NCBI GenBank assembly: GCA_012518035.1
Contig: JAAYTL010000118.1
Span: forward strand, 24,137-88,136
Direction of reading: 5' to 3'
Source: Tissierellia bacterium
GTDB taxonomy: Bacteria > Bacillota > Clostridia > Tissierellales > Tissierellaceae
DNA length: 64,000 bases
In this document: piece by piece, positions 43,111 to 52,652 of the stretch
Numbering within the stretch: position 1 is the stretch's first letter
Layout of the letters: every line of letters starts with the position of its first letter
Made by a program: the position numbers and the translations under genes
Notes under the pieces: generated by a model
Told to the model about the DNA's origin: nothing
Seen by the model: the letters and a program-made list of their open reading frames with translations, nothing else
The model's database searches: none

Positions 43111-44739
43111 TTAATCAGTATTTCCCTTGTTATTTTCATTCTTTGGGAATTTTAAATCATGCCCAGCCTCTATCATAACTACCTTATCATCAGCTAGGAG
43201 TCGGGTATCTCCTACAGGAACTATGATATCGCAGTCCTTACGTTGTATCATGACAATGAGCCTGTTACTGGGCAAATCTAAGTCCTTAACATAGCAATTC
43301 TCCCACTGATGACCAGCTGGGATGGTAAACTCTATTAGATCTTGACCAGTTTCGTCAAAATGAACCTCGCCACCTAAAACTATTAAATCTCCTTCTTCAA
43401 TGGTTTTATGACCCCTAGGGACAACAGTTTTACCTTCCCGTTCTATTTTAGCAACAATAAAGTCAAAGGTAAGATTCAAATCCTTTACCTTAGTACCAAT
43501 TAAAGGACTCCCAGGGTTGATTCTGGTTTCCAAAAAACCAATTTCAGCCTTGTCTTGATAGTAGTTGAAGGTCTTTAATACAGTATCGTTGGGGTCTAGC
43601 ATCTCCCATTTCCTAGCTGCGGGTGGCATAAGGGAGCCTTGGACCAGGGACGATAGGACACAGATCCCAAATACTATATGATAAATGTCTACAGAAACGA
43701 TAGCGTCACTATTGACAGCCAATATAGCAAATGCTATAGCTGCTGCCCCACGAATACCAGCCAAGGATATGATATTTAATTGGTTAATCTTAAGCTTGAA
43801 TGGTAGCATTAAGCCATATACAGTAACAGGCCTTGCAATTATGGTCATAAACAACATGATAGCCAGTGCAAGGGGGAAGGTCGCTATAAAGCCACTGAGA
43901 TTTGATAAAAGACCTAATATAAAGAATAGGCCAATCTGCATGAGCTCTGTTAATCCATCAAAGAAAAATACTACTTCTCGTTTCCCTCTAAACTCCATAT
44001 TTCCCAAATATATACCTAAAATATATAGGGCCAAATATCCATTACCTCTTAGAAGATCTGCAGTTGAGTAGGTAATCAGCATGGCAGATGCCATAAAGAC
44101 TGAGTAGAGCCCATCTGCTCCGAATTGAAGTTTCTTTAATAGTATCCCTATAATAAAGGCAAAAATAAAACCTGTCAGAATACCTATAGCAACCTGTGAA
44201 AATATAAGTACTGGAACTGAAACATCGGTACCAATAATAACAGATAAGAATACCATGGTCATAGTATAGGCTGTTGGGTCATTTGAACCACTTTCTAACT
44301 CAAGTAGGGAGGCTGTATTATATTTTAAATTCAAGTTCTTAGATCGTAAAATATTTGATACACTAGCATAATCAGTAGAACCTACTATTGAGCCTATAAG
44401 CATGCCTTCAAACAAACCAAATCCTAAGATAAGGTAACAGAATAAGCCGGTTATGAGAGCTGTCGCAACTACTCCTAAAGAGCTCAAAATAATCGCCTCT
44501 TTGGCAACAGGTTTAGCCATGCTCCAATTAGTACCGAATCCGCCATAAAACATGATTATCATTAGGGCCACTGTGGCAAATCCATCAGCAAATTGGTAAT
44601 CATCAAATTCAAAGCCCAAAGCGCCAAAGGTCATACCTAGTACTATGAATAATAGGAGGGCTGGGATACCATGTTTATTTGAAATCCTTATTGCTAATAA
44701 TGCCAGTATAAAAATAAAACCGATAATTAAGTAATTCAT
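43111..44739 (-). CDS. CPA1/NhaP2-type K+/H+ antiporter with regulatory C-domain
   Basis: A 542-residue protein. Residues about 1-390 form twelve or so membrane helices of the CPA1 Na+(K+)/H+ antiporter fold; SIVGSTDYASVSNIL and LELESGSNDPTAYTM carry conserved transport residues. The last 130 residues include a TrkA-C domain (about 400-530, with GTKVKDLNLTFDFIVAKIER) as in the E. coli CvrA/NhaP2 group. It should exchange cytoplasmic K+ or Na+ for protons. ATG follows AGAGGTGG. Monocistronic. Confidence 0.9.
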   Translation of the reverse strand: MNYLIIGFIFILALLAIRISNKHGIPALLLFIVLGMTFGALGFEFDDYQFADGFATVALMIIMFYGGFGTNWSMAKPVAKEAIILSSLGVVATALITGLFCYLILGFGLFEGMLIGSIVGSTDYASVSNILRSKNLNLKYNTASLLELESGSNDPTAYTMTMVFLSVIIGTDVSVPVLIFSQVAIGILTGFIFAFIIGILLKKLQFGADGLYSVFMASAMLITYSTADLLRGNGYLALYILGIYLGNMEFRGKREVVFFFDGLTELMQIGLFFILGLLSNLSGFIATFPLALAIMLFMTIIARPVTVYGLMLPFKLKINQLNIISLAGIRGAAAIAFAILAVNSDAIVSVDIYHIVFGICVLSSLVQGSLMPPAARKWEMLDPNDTVLKTFNYYQDKAEIGFLETRINPGSPLIGTKVKDLNLTFDFIVAKIEREGKTVVPRGHKTIEEGDLIVLGGEVHFDETGQDLIEFTIPAGHQWENCYVKDLDLPSNRLIVMIQRKDCDIIVPVGDTRLLADDKVVMIEAGHDLKFPKNENNKGNTD

Positions 44740-44888
44740 CTATCCACCTCTATGTCTAAAATCTTGTAACTGAAAATGATATGAGTAAACTTATGTATTT
44801 AACCATTACTATTCTATCATAGATTACCTAATCTTCAAAACCAAAAGTAGACCATTGGGAGAAGGTAGATAAAAATGATAAAAACAAG

Positions 44889-44911
44889 TAAGGGACCTGT
44901 TCGGTCCCTTA
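44889..44911. terminator. Terminator after the FprA gene
   Basis: TAAGGGACC and GGTCCCTTA form a perfect 9-bp stem with a 5-base loop just past the stop; on the minus strand a short T run follows. Confidence 0.8.
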
Positions 44912-44919
44912 GCAAACTT

Positions 44920-46146
44920 CTATTCTACAATCTTACCTTCCATTCTTTTTATTGTATCTAGCACTCCTTCTTCTATCTTCTGTAGGTCTTCTGCTTTAGG
45001 CGAGCCTTGGAATTCTACAGATTCAATAAATTCCCAATTCATCTTATTCCTCTCTAAGATACCCTTAAGCTCATTTTCAGCACCACCGGACCAGCCGTAG
45101 GAACCAAACCTAAAGGCTGTTTTCCCAGATATCTTCTTCCTGCCAATCTCCTCCATGGCAGTGGCGATTGGTGGGAAGAGTCTATATTCATAGGTAGGAG
45201 CTGCAATTATTACAGCAGCAGATTTAAATACCGTAGCAATCATCTCACTATGGCTCTCTTGAGGCATTTGTAGGATGTTTACCTTTACGCCCTGTTTATC
45301 TAAAATATCCTTAATATAATCAACTGCTTTCTTGGTCATTCCATACATGGAACCCCAAAGGATGGTTACCTCCCTCTTGCCAGCTCCCTGAGCATATTGA
45401 GTAAATCTATAATAGTCAGCTATTATTTTTTGTGGATTAGACCTGTATACTGGTCCATGACCAGGAGCTATAGTTTTTACATCCAGTTCCTTAGTCTTCT
45501 CAATAGCCTTCCTAAGAGAAGGTATAAAGGTAGTCATTACATTGGAAAAGTATCTTATCCCTTCATATTCAAAAAACTCAACTTCCTCTGGTGTTAATTC
45601 ATCGTCAAAATGGTGGTCTACCATTCTACCGAAGGCACCATACATATCACATGAAAAGAGGGTCTTGGTGCTAGCTTCATAGGTCAGCATGGTATCAGGC
45701 CAATGAACATTTGGAGTAGGGTGAAAGCTTAGTAACTTACCTTGCCCTAGATCAAGAGTGTCCCCTTCCTTAACTACCCTTATCCTTTCATCATTACCGT
45801 AAAATGAGGTAACCAATTTGGCTGCTTTATCAGTACATATGATTTCAAAGTCCTTGGTTATCTTCTCAAAGCTCTCAATCCATCCAGAATGGTCAGGCTC
45901 CATATGGTTTACAATTAAGTAGTCTATGTCCTGGGGATTTACGTCGATTTCTTCCAGGTTTTTATATAGGGTCTCCGGTACCCCATCCCATCCTATGACG
46001 CCATCTATAATGGCTGTCTTATCCCCTTTTACAACATATGAATTCAGGGTAACTCCATTTGCTAATTCCCATATCCCCTCAAAGAGGATATCCTCTACAT
46101 TCATTGTCAGCATATGAATGCCATCTGCAATCTTGATCTTCTTCAT
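44920..46146 (-). CDS. FprA-type flavodiiron protein
   Basis: A 408-residue A-type flavoprotein: an N-terminal metallo-beta-lactamase-like diiron domain (ligands in NHMEPDHSGWIESF and FSCDMYGAFG) and a C-terminal flavodoxin domain (TILWGSMYGMTKKAVDYI) with FMN-binding loops. No rubredoxin domain is fused. Such enzymes reduce O2 to water or NO to N2O and protect strict anaerobes. AGAGAGGTG lies about ten bases before the ATG. Its neighbours are the citC and antiporter genes; no operon is obvious. Confidence 0.95.
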   Translation of the reverse strand: MKKIKIADGIHMLTMNVEDILFEGIWELANGVTLNSYVVKGDKTAIIDGVIGWDGVPETLYKNLEEIDVNPQDIDYLIVNHMEPDHSGWIESFEKITKDFEIICTDKAAKLVTSFYGNDERIRVVKEGDTLDLGQGKLLSFHPTPNVHWPDTMLTYEASTKTLFSCDMYGAFGRMVDHHFDDELTPEEVEFFEYEGIRYFSNVMTTFIPSLRKAIEKTKELDVKTIAPGHGPVYRSNPQKIIADYYRFTQYAQGAGKREVTILWGSMYGMTKKAVDYIKDILDKQGVKVNILQMPQESHSEMIATVFKSAAVIIAAPTYEYRLFPPIATAMEEIGRKKISGKTAFRFGSYGWSGGAENELKGILERNKMNWEFIESVEFQGSPKAEDLQKIEEGVLDTIKRMEGKIVE

Positions 46147-46220
46147 ACTTTCTTACACCTCTCTTATCATATTGTCTCTCAATAGTTTATATATACCCAA
46201 ATTGTTAGAAAATACAATAA

Positions 46221-46252
46221 AAGTTGTCTACCCAGTCTTGAATAGACAACTT
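46221..46252 (-). terminator. Terminator after citC
   Basis: On the minus strand, AAGTTGTCTA pairs with TAGACAACTT across a 12-base loop and runs into TTATTG. Confidence 0.88.
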
Positions 46253-46257
46253 CCATC

Positions 46258-47277
46258 TTACAACTCTTTAATCTTTTCTATAACTTCCCTTCCCCTATCC
46301 GATTTCAGATATTCTATGGTGCTAGATGGGAGGTATTTAAAGGCTTCTTCTAATCTATCTTCCTTGATAAGCTTTCTGACACTAGAGGCACTTATGATGG
46401 TATCATCCAAGGATTTCCTCTCAAGAATCTTAACATCTATCCCGCGGCTTTTCAAGATTCTATCCATGGATTTATTATAGGCCAGGGTTACTAGATCTGT
46501 TGGTTCTGAACCAAAGAATCTTATATCAATTTCTAAATCCTTGGCTATCTTATCAGCAAATATACTGCCGTCCAGGTTAGTATAGGTCTCTAACATTTCA
46601 TCCTTTTTCTTGATGAAATAGGTAGGGAAGGTTGCCTGGGAGATGATATAGGGACCACCCTCAAGTAACTTTATCCTGTCATAGGAGGATAGTTCTTTTT
46701 GCAAAATGCCAAACCTATCCTTAAAGGGGAAAACTGACTTGTCTTCTTCTACAACAAATATCAAGAGCTCATCAACCTCATCCAAGGCCTTCTCCATTAG
46801 ATACTTGTGTCCTAGGGTCATGGGATTACAGTTTACTATAATGGCTCCCCTTCTACCTTTTTTGGGGCCTATATAGGATTTAACCTTATCTATCCATTCA
46901 TTATAGCTGTAGAAGCCACCTTCAAACAGGGTAACCTTGTCTGTGGAATGAACCTCATTTAGCCCTAAGGATTCAAATATCTTCTTATTAGACGGGGTTG
47001 TAAAGACAAAGTAGGAGCCTATATTCTTTTCAACCAAGTAGTTTAATAGGGAGTTATATATAATGGTCATAGTCCCTTGGCCCTTATACTCTTCCTCTGA
47101 AAAGAAGTACTTTAAAATATTTCCCGATACTGATCCTGTTGAAATAATTTTCCCCTTGTCACGAATGACATAGGTCTTATCTGGATTGTCCCACACCACA
47201 TCAAACTTGCCTAAAAACTCCTTGATCTCTTGAACTTCCCTTGGATTATTCAGATTGATTTCATCACTAAAAAACAT
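46258..47277 (-). CDS. citC: [Citrate (pro-3S)-lyase] ligase, serving citramalate lyase
   Basis: A 339-residue enzyme: an N-terminal GNAT-like half (about residues 1-125) and a nucleotidyltransferase half starting at GAIIVNCNPMTLGHKYLMEKA with the HIGH-like GHKYL, and SSVRKLIKED near the end. CitC acetylates the prosthetic thiol of the acyl-carrier subunit with acetate and ATP, activating the lyase. Its place beside citDEF in a glutamate-fermentation locus shows that it serves citramalate lyase. ATG 47277 lies six bases after AGAGGG; a TTG upstream is in frame. A terminator separates it from citF, so it may be expressed apart. Confidence 0.93.
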   Translation of the reverse strand: MFFSDEINLNNPREVQEIKEFLGKFDVVWDNPDKTYVIRDKGKIISTGSVSGNILKYFFSEEEYKGQGTMTIIYNSLLNYLVEKNIGSYFVFTTPSNKKIFESLGLNEVHSTDKVTLFEGGFYSYNEWIDKVKSYIGPKKGRRGAIIVNCNPMTLGHKYLMEKALDEVDELLIFVVEEDKSVFPFKDRFGILQKELSSYDRIKLLEGGPYIISQATFPTYFIKKKDEMLETYTNLDGSIFADKIAKDLEIDIRFFGSEPTDLVTLAYNKSMDRILKSRGIDVKILERKSLDDTIISASSVRKLIKEDRLEEAFKYLPSSTIEYLKSDRGREVIEKIKEL

Positions 47278-47323
47278 ATTAATCCCTCTTTGCAAATTTA
47301 ATAAATGCTTATACCATATATAT

Positions 47324-47357
47324 AAATAAAGAGTTGCTAAAATGCAACTCTTTATTT
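47324..47357. terminator. Bidirectional hairpin between citF and citC
   Basis: AAATAAAGAGTTGC and GCAACTCTTTATTT form a 13-14-bp stem with T-rich flanks after the citF stop. It would end most operon transcripts before citC. Confidence 0.85.
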
Positions 47358-47372
47358 GTAAATTTGCAGAAT

Positions 47373-48854
47373 TTATTTCTTCACTTGATAGATATAATCA
47401 ATTATTCTACCATCCCTGTACTGGGACAGACCGATTATCCTATCCGTTTTTTCAATGGGTTCTGGTTTACCCATTATACTTTCGGAATATGCCTTTAGAT
47501 CCTTTATGTCTATTATATCTAATTTAGCCTTCTTGAAGGCTTCTATTAAATCCGTCCTCAAGGGGTTCACACATATTCCTCTTTCAGTAACCAATACATC
47601 TACAGTTGTACCTGGGGTAGTAATTACATCCACCCTATCCTTTATCAAAGGGATTCTGGATGAGAATAGCTTGGATACAATAATGGATACCTTACTACCT
47701 GCTGCAGTATCTGCGTGTCCACCTGATCCACCCATCAAAACTCCATCTGCACCTGTAGTTACATTTACGTTAAAGTTCGTGTCTATCTCCGTAGCCCCTA
47801 AGATAACTATATCCAGGTTATCCACTACTGCTGATACTTCAGAGTTACCATACTGGGATGCACTCATCCTAATATGGTTAGGATTCCTCTTTAATGATTC
47901 TATAGCCTCTAGGTCGAAGCACTGAACATCGAAGAGGGATGAGAAAAGACCTTCCTCCAACATATTAGTCAGGTATCCTGTTATACCACCTGATGCAAAA
48001 CTGCCCTTAATATTGTTTTCGATCATATAGTCCCTTAAAAAGGCGGTTACAGCTAGGGAGATTCCTCCAGCCCCACTTTGGTAACTCAATCCATCCTTTA
48101 GTAGGCCAGTAGCCTCCATTACCTTTAAGGTATCTTTAGCTATCTTGAGGCCAATTGGGTCCTTAGTTACTTTAGTAGTTCCTGAAACGATACCTTCCTT
48201 ACGTCCAATTGAATCAATCAGAAGGACGTAATCAACATAATCCTCAGTAATGTCTGCAGGATAGTTTGGATAATCCACCAGGCAATCAGTTACTGATACA
48301 ACCGTCTTCGCCTTAATGCTGTCAGCTATTACATAGCCCAAGGTACCGCAGGAGTTAGGTCCATTTACTCCTGATATGTTGCCATATTTATCCGCACTTG
48401 GTGAGGCAATAAAGGCAACATCAATTTCTATTTCCCCATTTAAGATTGACCTTGCTCTACCGCCATGGGTTTGCATAATTATATTACCCTTTAATTCGCC
48501 ATAGCTGATTGCCTTGGCTAGATCCCCACTTATATAGGAGGTTACAATATTCTCTATTGTACCATCTTGTAATAGTGGTATTATCTCAGCATGAACTGGG
48601 AAGAGTGAGCTTGCTACCAGGGTAAGCCCTTTTACTCCAGTCCTCTGAATTTCCTTCATGATTGTATTTAATACTTTATCACCATTTCTTAAATGGTGGT
48701 GGAAAGACACAACTGCATTGTCTTTTAGTCCCAAACCTCTAATTAATTCTTCAGCATTTTCGATTAATTTGTTTTTAGGTTGACTTTTAGAAGGAAATTC
48801 TGATTGCTCTAGAACTTTTACAGTTCTTACATCAATATTATTTAAGTAGTTCAT
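47373..48854 (-). CDS. citF: Citrate/citramalate lyase alpha subunit
   Basis: About 493 residues. The alpha subunit moves the acyl-carrier thioester from acetate to the incoming hydroxy acid. VVSFHHHLRNGDKV, MQTHGGRARSILNGEIEIDVAFIASP in part, and TTGADGVLMGGSGGHADTAAG are typical CitF stretches. AAGGAGG precedes two consecutive ATGs; the second (48854) is best spaced. Its first codons overlap the end of citE, indicating translational coupling. In this locus the substrate is (S)-citramalate rather than citrate. Confidence 0.95.
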   Translation of the reverse strand: MNYLNNIDVRTVKVLEQSEFPSKSQPKNKLIENAEELIRGLGLKDNAVVSFHHHLRNGDKVLNTIMKEIQRTGVKGLTLVASSLFPVHAEIIPLLQDGTIENIVTSYISGDLAKAISYGELKGNIIMQTHGGRARSILNGEIEIDVAFIASPSADKYGNISGVNGPNSCGTLGYVIADSIKAKTVVSVTDCLVDYPNYPADITEDYVDYVLLIDSIGRKEGIVSGTTKVTKDPIGLKIAKDTLKVMEATGLLKDGLSYQSGAGGISLAVTAFLRDYMIENNIKGSFASGGITGYLTNMLEEGLFSSLFDVQCFDLEAIESLKRNPNHIRMSASQYGNSEVSAVVDNLDIVILGATEIDTNFNVNVTTGADGVLMGGSGGHADTAAGSKVSIIVSKLFSSRIPLIKDRVDVITTPGTTVDVLVTERGICVNPLRTDLIEAFKKAKLDIIDIKDLKAYSESIMGKPEPIEKTDRIIGLSQYRDGRIIDYIYQVKK

Positions 48855-49698
48855 CATATTCCTCCTTATAGTCTCCACTGGTCTTTAAAAGATTTAAAGC
48901 CCTCTTAATAATAGGTGCATCTATCATCTTACCATCTAATGAGAATGCCCCTAATCCTTTTTCATTTGCCGCTTTAACACCTTCCACAACCCTTAATGCA
49001 TAATCAATTTCTTCTTCAGTAGGTGAAAAGGCCTTATTAATCTCATCTACGTGTCTAGGACTGATGGCAGTCTTACCTGTCATTCCTAAATCCTTAGCAT
49101 TCTTGGTATCAATCCTAAGTCCTTCGATATCATCAGTATCTGTAAATGGAGTATCAAAGGCTTGGATACCAAAGGCTTTAGCTGCAGCTATAATTCTTGA
49201 TCTAGCATATTCTATTTCCTTTGATTCCTTGGTCCTCTTGGCTCCAAGATCCAAGGTCAGGTCCTCAGCGCCTAAAAATAAACCAATAATTCGGTCAGAA
49301 ACTTGCACTATTTCTAGTGCAGTTTCTAGACCCATAGCTGTTTCTACCAAAGGAATAACCTCTAAATCTAAATCATGCTCATCTAAGTACTCTTCCAACT
49401 TGGTCATAGGCTCTACTCCAGCCTTGGGAAGCACTATACCTGTTATCTTTAGATCCTTAATCACATCTAAATCGTCGTAAAAGTACGGACTATCTAGAGG
49501 ATTAATTCTTATAAATACGCCTTTTCTAGGTTCAAAAGTGGTTAAATATTCCCTTACTAAGATTCTTGCTGCATCTTTTTCAGTTAATGCAACAGCGTCC
49601 TCTAGGTCAATGATTATACCATCTGCACCTAAGATATCTGAACTTTGTAGCATACCAGGATTGTTTCCAGGAATAAAGAGTAGTGATCTATAGTTCAT
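48838..49698 (-). CDS. citE: Citrate/citramalate lyase beta subunit
   Basis: About 286 residues, TIM-barrel lyase of the CitE/HpcH family that cleaves the acyl-carrier-bound citramalate to pyruvate and acetyl carrier. RSLLFIPGNNPGML at the N-terminus, GIIIDLEDAVAL, FIRINPLDSPYF and GLFLGAEDLTLDLG hold the phosphate-free acyl and metal-binding residues. The ATG at 49698 overlaps the citD stop in TAATG. The open frame extends nine codons up but the overlapping start is preferred. Confidence 0.95.
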   Translation of the reverse strand: MNYRSLLFIPGNNPGMLQSSDILGADGIIIDLEDAVALTEKDAARILVREYLTTFEPRKGVFIRINPLDSPYFYDDLDVIKDLKITGIVLPKAGVEPMTKLEEYLDEHDLDLEVIPLVETAMGLETALEIVQVSDRIIGLFLGAEDLTLDLGAKRTKESKEIEYARSRIIAAAKAFGIQAFDTPFTDTDDIEGLRIDTKNAKDLGMTGKTAISPRHVDEINKAFSPTEEEIDYALRVVEGVKAANEKGLGAFSLDGKMIDAPIIKRALNLLKTSGDYKEEYDELLK

Positions 49699-49979
49699 TA
49701 TGCTTCCACTCCTCTCTGAACACATGCCCTGACCCTTGCCTTTATGGTGAAGTCTAATGCACCTTTATCTTTGGCAATAACCTTAGCATCTGTTATCCCT
49801 TCTTCTATAAGAGTTTCGCGTATTACATTTTTTATGTCTTCACCGAACTGTTTTTCAACGACACTTTCTAGCTCAATTTCTATGTCTCCTTCACCCTGAG
49901 AAATCATAATTAAAATGTCATTTGACTCAACAGAACCAGCGGTTGCCATTTTTTTTATTTCTAATTTTCCTTTAGCCAT
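49698..49979 (-). CDS. citD: Citrate/citramalate lyase acyl-carrier (gamma) subunit
   Basis: A 93-residue acyl-carrier protein. The prosthetic-group serine is Ser19 in ATAGSVESNDILIMIS, aligned with the AGTLESSD site of other CitD proteins, and carries a phosphoribosyl-dephospho-CoA arm. The enzymes that make and attach that arm (CitG, CitX) are not in this window and must lie elsewhere. The start overlaps the mesaconase beta gene end by 19 bases. Confidence 0.94.
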   Translation of the reverse strand: MAKGKLEIKKMATAGSVESNDILIMISQGEGDIEIELESVVEKQFGEDIKNVIRETLIEEGITDAKVIAKDKGALDFTIKARVRACVQRGVEA

Positions 49980-50524
49980 TCTAAGTATTCCTTTCTACCT
50001 GATTCATATAGATCATTTCCATGTGCATCATTAATCACAGTCACTGGAAAGTCTTCCACATAAATCTTCCTAATAGCCTCTGCGCCCAAATCCTCATAAG
50101 CTATTACCTCTGCAGACTTGATTGTCTTTTTGATTAGGGCAGCAGCTCCACCGATTGCTGCAAAATAAACAGCACCCTTCTCTACTATCTTATCTTTAAC
50201 TTCTTGGCCTCTCTTACCTTTTCCAATCATCCCTAATAAGCCCTGGTCTAAGAGCTGTGGAGCATAAGAATCCATCCTGTAGCTAGTGGTTGGCCCTGCT
50301 GAACCTATAGGCTCTCCTTCCTTTGGTGGCGTAGGTCCAACATAGTAAATAATGGCACCTTCAACATCTATAGGCAATTCCTTACCTTGCTCTAATAACT
50401 CAACTAGCCTCTTGTGGGCAGCGTCCCTAGCCGTATAGATATATCCTGTTATATAAACATCGTCACCAGCTTTTAAATCTTTCAAATCTTCTACTTTTAA
50501 AGGTGTAGTCAAAGTTTTCTTCAT
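49961..50524 (-). CDS. Mesaconase (class I fumarase-like hydratase) beta subunit
   Basis: A 187-residue subunit of the iron-sulfur fumarase C-terminal type. ITGYIYTARDAAHKRLVEL and IYYVGPTPPKEGEPIGSAGPTTSYRMD are the standard beta-subunit strands. With the alpha subunit it hydrates mesaconate to (S)-citramalate; fumarase activity may also be present. AGGAGGG precedes the ATG. It follows the alpha gene by ten bases and overlaps citD, so it sits mid-operon. Confidence 0.93.
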   Translation of the reverse strand: MKKTLTTPLKVEDLKDLKAGDDVYITGYIYTARDAAHKRLVELLEQGKELPIDVEGAIIYYVGPTPPKEGEPIGSAGPTTSYRMDSYAPQLLDQGLLGMIGKGKRGQEVKDKIVEKGAVYFAAIGGAAALIKKTIKSAEVIAYEDLGAEAIRKIYVEDFPVTVINDAHGNDLYESGRKEYLEWLKEN

Positions 50525-50534
50525 ATTTACCCTC

Positions 50535-51377
50535 CTAAAGCACTACTTCTTTATGTCTAGTGGCGTGACATTGGATATTTACAGCTACTGGCAATCCAGC
50601 AATGTGAGTTGGGTAGTATTCTATAAACACTCTTAATGCTGTAGTCTTTCCACCAAATCCTTGAGGTCCAATTCCTAACTCATTAACAAGTTCAAGCAAC
50701 TCTTTTTCCAGGTCGGCATAGAATGGATTATTATTATAATCATCGAATGATCTCATAAGGGATTTTTTAGCAAGTAAGGCAGCCCTATCAAATGACCCAC
50801 CAATTCCAACACCTATAACAATAGGTGGGCAGGGGTTAGGCCCAGCTAGTTCAACTGTCTCTAAGACAAAGTCCTTAACCCCTTCTAGTCCTTCTGCAGG
50901 TTTTAACATCTTTAACCTTGACATATTCTCAGAGCCAAAGCCCTTAGGAGCAACAGTGATCTTTAGTTTGTCACCAGGAACTATTGAATAGTTGATTACT
51001 GCTGGTGTATTGTCCTTGGTGTTTACTCTGTTTAAGGGATCTCCAACTACTGATTTCCTTAGAAGACCTTCTTCATAGCCTTCCCTAACTCCTTGATTTA
51101 TAGCATCTTCAATATATCCATTTACAATCCTGACGTCCTGACCCATTTCCACAAATACGATAGCCATACCCGTATCTTGACACATTGGGGCAACGTCATT
51201 CTTTGCTATTTCAGCATTTTCGATAATCTTGTCTAGGGTTGCTTCAGCCAATTCCCATTTTTCTTCCTCTTTTGCCTTCTTTAAGGCTTCCATGACATCG
51301 TCAGGAAGAAAATAGTTTGCTTCCATAACCAATCGTTTTACTTCTTTAGTTATTAACCCTGCATCAATTTGTTTCAC
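50535..51377 (-). CDS. Mesaconase (class I fumarase-like hydratase) alpha subunit
   Basis: A 280-residue iron-sulfur hydratase subunit. Three cluster cysteines are expected and visible in [31 protein letters not shown] and [13 protein letters not shown]. Two-subunit class I hydratases act as fumarase or mesaconase; the place between mal and citDEF argues for mesaconate as main substrate. The start is GTG with AAGGTGGG upstream. Confidence 0.93.
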   Translation of the reverse strand: MKQIDAGLITKEVKRLVMEANYFLPDDVMEALKKAKEEEKWELAEATLDKIIENAEIAKNDVAPMCQDTGMAIVFVEMGQDVRIVNGYIEDAINQGVREGYEEGLLRKSVVGDPLNRVNTKDNTPAVINYSIVPGDKLKITVAPKGFGSENMSRLKMLKPAEGLEGVKDFVLETVELAGPNPCPPIVIGVGIGGSFDRAALLAKKSLMRSFDDYNNNPFYADLEKELLELVNELGIGPQGFGGKTTALRVFIEYYPTHIAGLPVAVNIQCHATRHKEVVL

Positions 51378-51413
51378 TATATCCCACCTTTATTTGTTTT
51401 GCATTATGTTATG

Positions 51414-52652
51414 TTATCTTCTATTTACTAATGCTAAAACCCTGTTCATTTCATTGTTTACAATCATGATACCTTCATCAACACCCATACCAGGTTTAGC
51501 TAGGATTTGAGTTGCTCCACAAGCCATAGCTATATTTGCACAAACCTCTGCACTCCTGTTGGTTTCGTTGCAAGTACCACCTATATATGATCCTATTCCT
51601 ACTTCGTTGCAGTAAACTAGGGCTTCTATAGTATTGTTTACTCCTCCTAGGTCTGGAGTTTTCACTTGGATCATATGTCCAGCCTTGTTATCAGCAAAGT
51701 ATTTAACATCTTCAAGAGTGTTGCACCATTCGTCAGCAACTAGCTCTACTCCGATACCTTTTGCTTCTAGGCTAGCTCTTAAATCTCTCATAGCTTCCAT
51801 TTGAGCTTCTCTTGAACCAACATCCATTGGACCTTCGATTCTTAGCTTAAATGGTTTAGCAGCTTCTTCTAGCTCTCCTAGGTACTCAGTCATTTTTTCT
51901 ATGTCATTGTCTAATAATTCTCCGATGGTTCCATAAACGTCTATATGAAATACAGGAACGTAGTCTTCACGGGCCCTGTTGTTAAGAACTCTATCTCTTA
52001 ACCACTCGATGTATTCCTTTAGTTTTTCACCTTGAAGACCTAATTTTTCTTCAACGTTATTGAATAGGCCGTGAGGAAGTACGTCTGCTTCCTTAATAAT
52101 CATCTTGTCAGCATTAGTATATCTGTCGTCGCCTGATTGCGTAAATATTGGGATAGCCTTTAGTTCTACACCAGTATTGTACTCTTCTTGAACAACTTCA
52201 GCCATTGTAACCTTCTTAGCCTTAGCTGCTGCATCAAGTAAGGCTTGAGTTACACCATATCTAATTGCGGTGTGAAGTCTCTTACCATCGATAACCATCT
52301 TGTCAACTTCTTCTGCAAATTCCTTAAAGTCTACTACATCTCTACCAACTAGTCTTTCCTTGATAGGTCCTTCAATTATAGGTATAAAATCTTCTGCTAA
52401 GAATAATGGGTCTCTTCCACCTGCTCCTGAGTATTGTACTGCAGCACAATCTCCATGAGCTATTTGTCCGTCTTCTAGTATAAGCATTACTGAAATACTT
52501 TCTCCTGCTTGTCTTATTTGGGAGAATCCTTCGATCATTGGCTCTCCTAAGTAGAACATACCATCATGTTTAGCCCCTCTTTTGATGGCTAATTGGTCGT
52601 CAAAATAAAATCCAGTTTTACCTGCTGAGCATACGATATCAACTATTTTCAT
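51414..52652 (-). CDS. mal: Methylaspartate ammonia-lyase
   Basis: A 412-residue enolase-superfamily enzyme that removes ammonia from (2S,3S)-3-methylaspartate to give mesaconate. PIFTQSGDDRYTNADKMIIKE carries a conserved metal-site region, FHIDVYGTIGELL the first metal aspartate, and HMIQVKTPDLGGVNNTIEAL the catalytic lysine; IGGTCNETNRSA follows. Length and motifs match MAL of Clostridium tetanomorphum type. It begins directly after glmE (stop and start adjacent), with GGAGGGG upstream. Confidence 0.96.
   Translation of the reverse strand: MKIVDIVCSAGKTGFYFDDQLAIKRGAKHDGMFYLGEPMIEGFSQIRQAGESISVMLILEDGQIAHGDCAAVQYSGAGGRDPLFLAEDFIPIIEGPIKERLVGRDVVDFKEFAEEVDKMVIDGKRLHTAIRYGVTQALLDAAAKAKKVTMAEVVQEEYNTGVELKAIPIFTQSGDDRYTNADKMIIKEADVLPHGLFNNVEEKLGLQGEKLKEYIEWLRDRVLNNRAREDYVPVFHIDVYGTIGELLDNDIEKMTEYLGELEEAAKPFKLRIEGPMDVGSREAQMEAMRDLRASLEAKGIGVELVADEWCNTLEDVKYFADNKAGHMIQVKTPDLGGVNNTIEALVYCNEVGIGSYIGGTCNETNRSAEVCANIAMACGATQILAKPGMGVDEGIMIVNNEMNRVLALVNRR

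Noticed and set aside
47455..47925. Plus-strand open frame of about 156 codons inside citF
   Set aside because: Antisense shadow of the citF gene, with no ribosome site and no domain.
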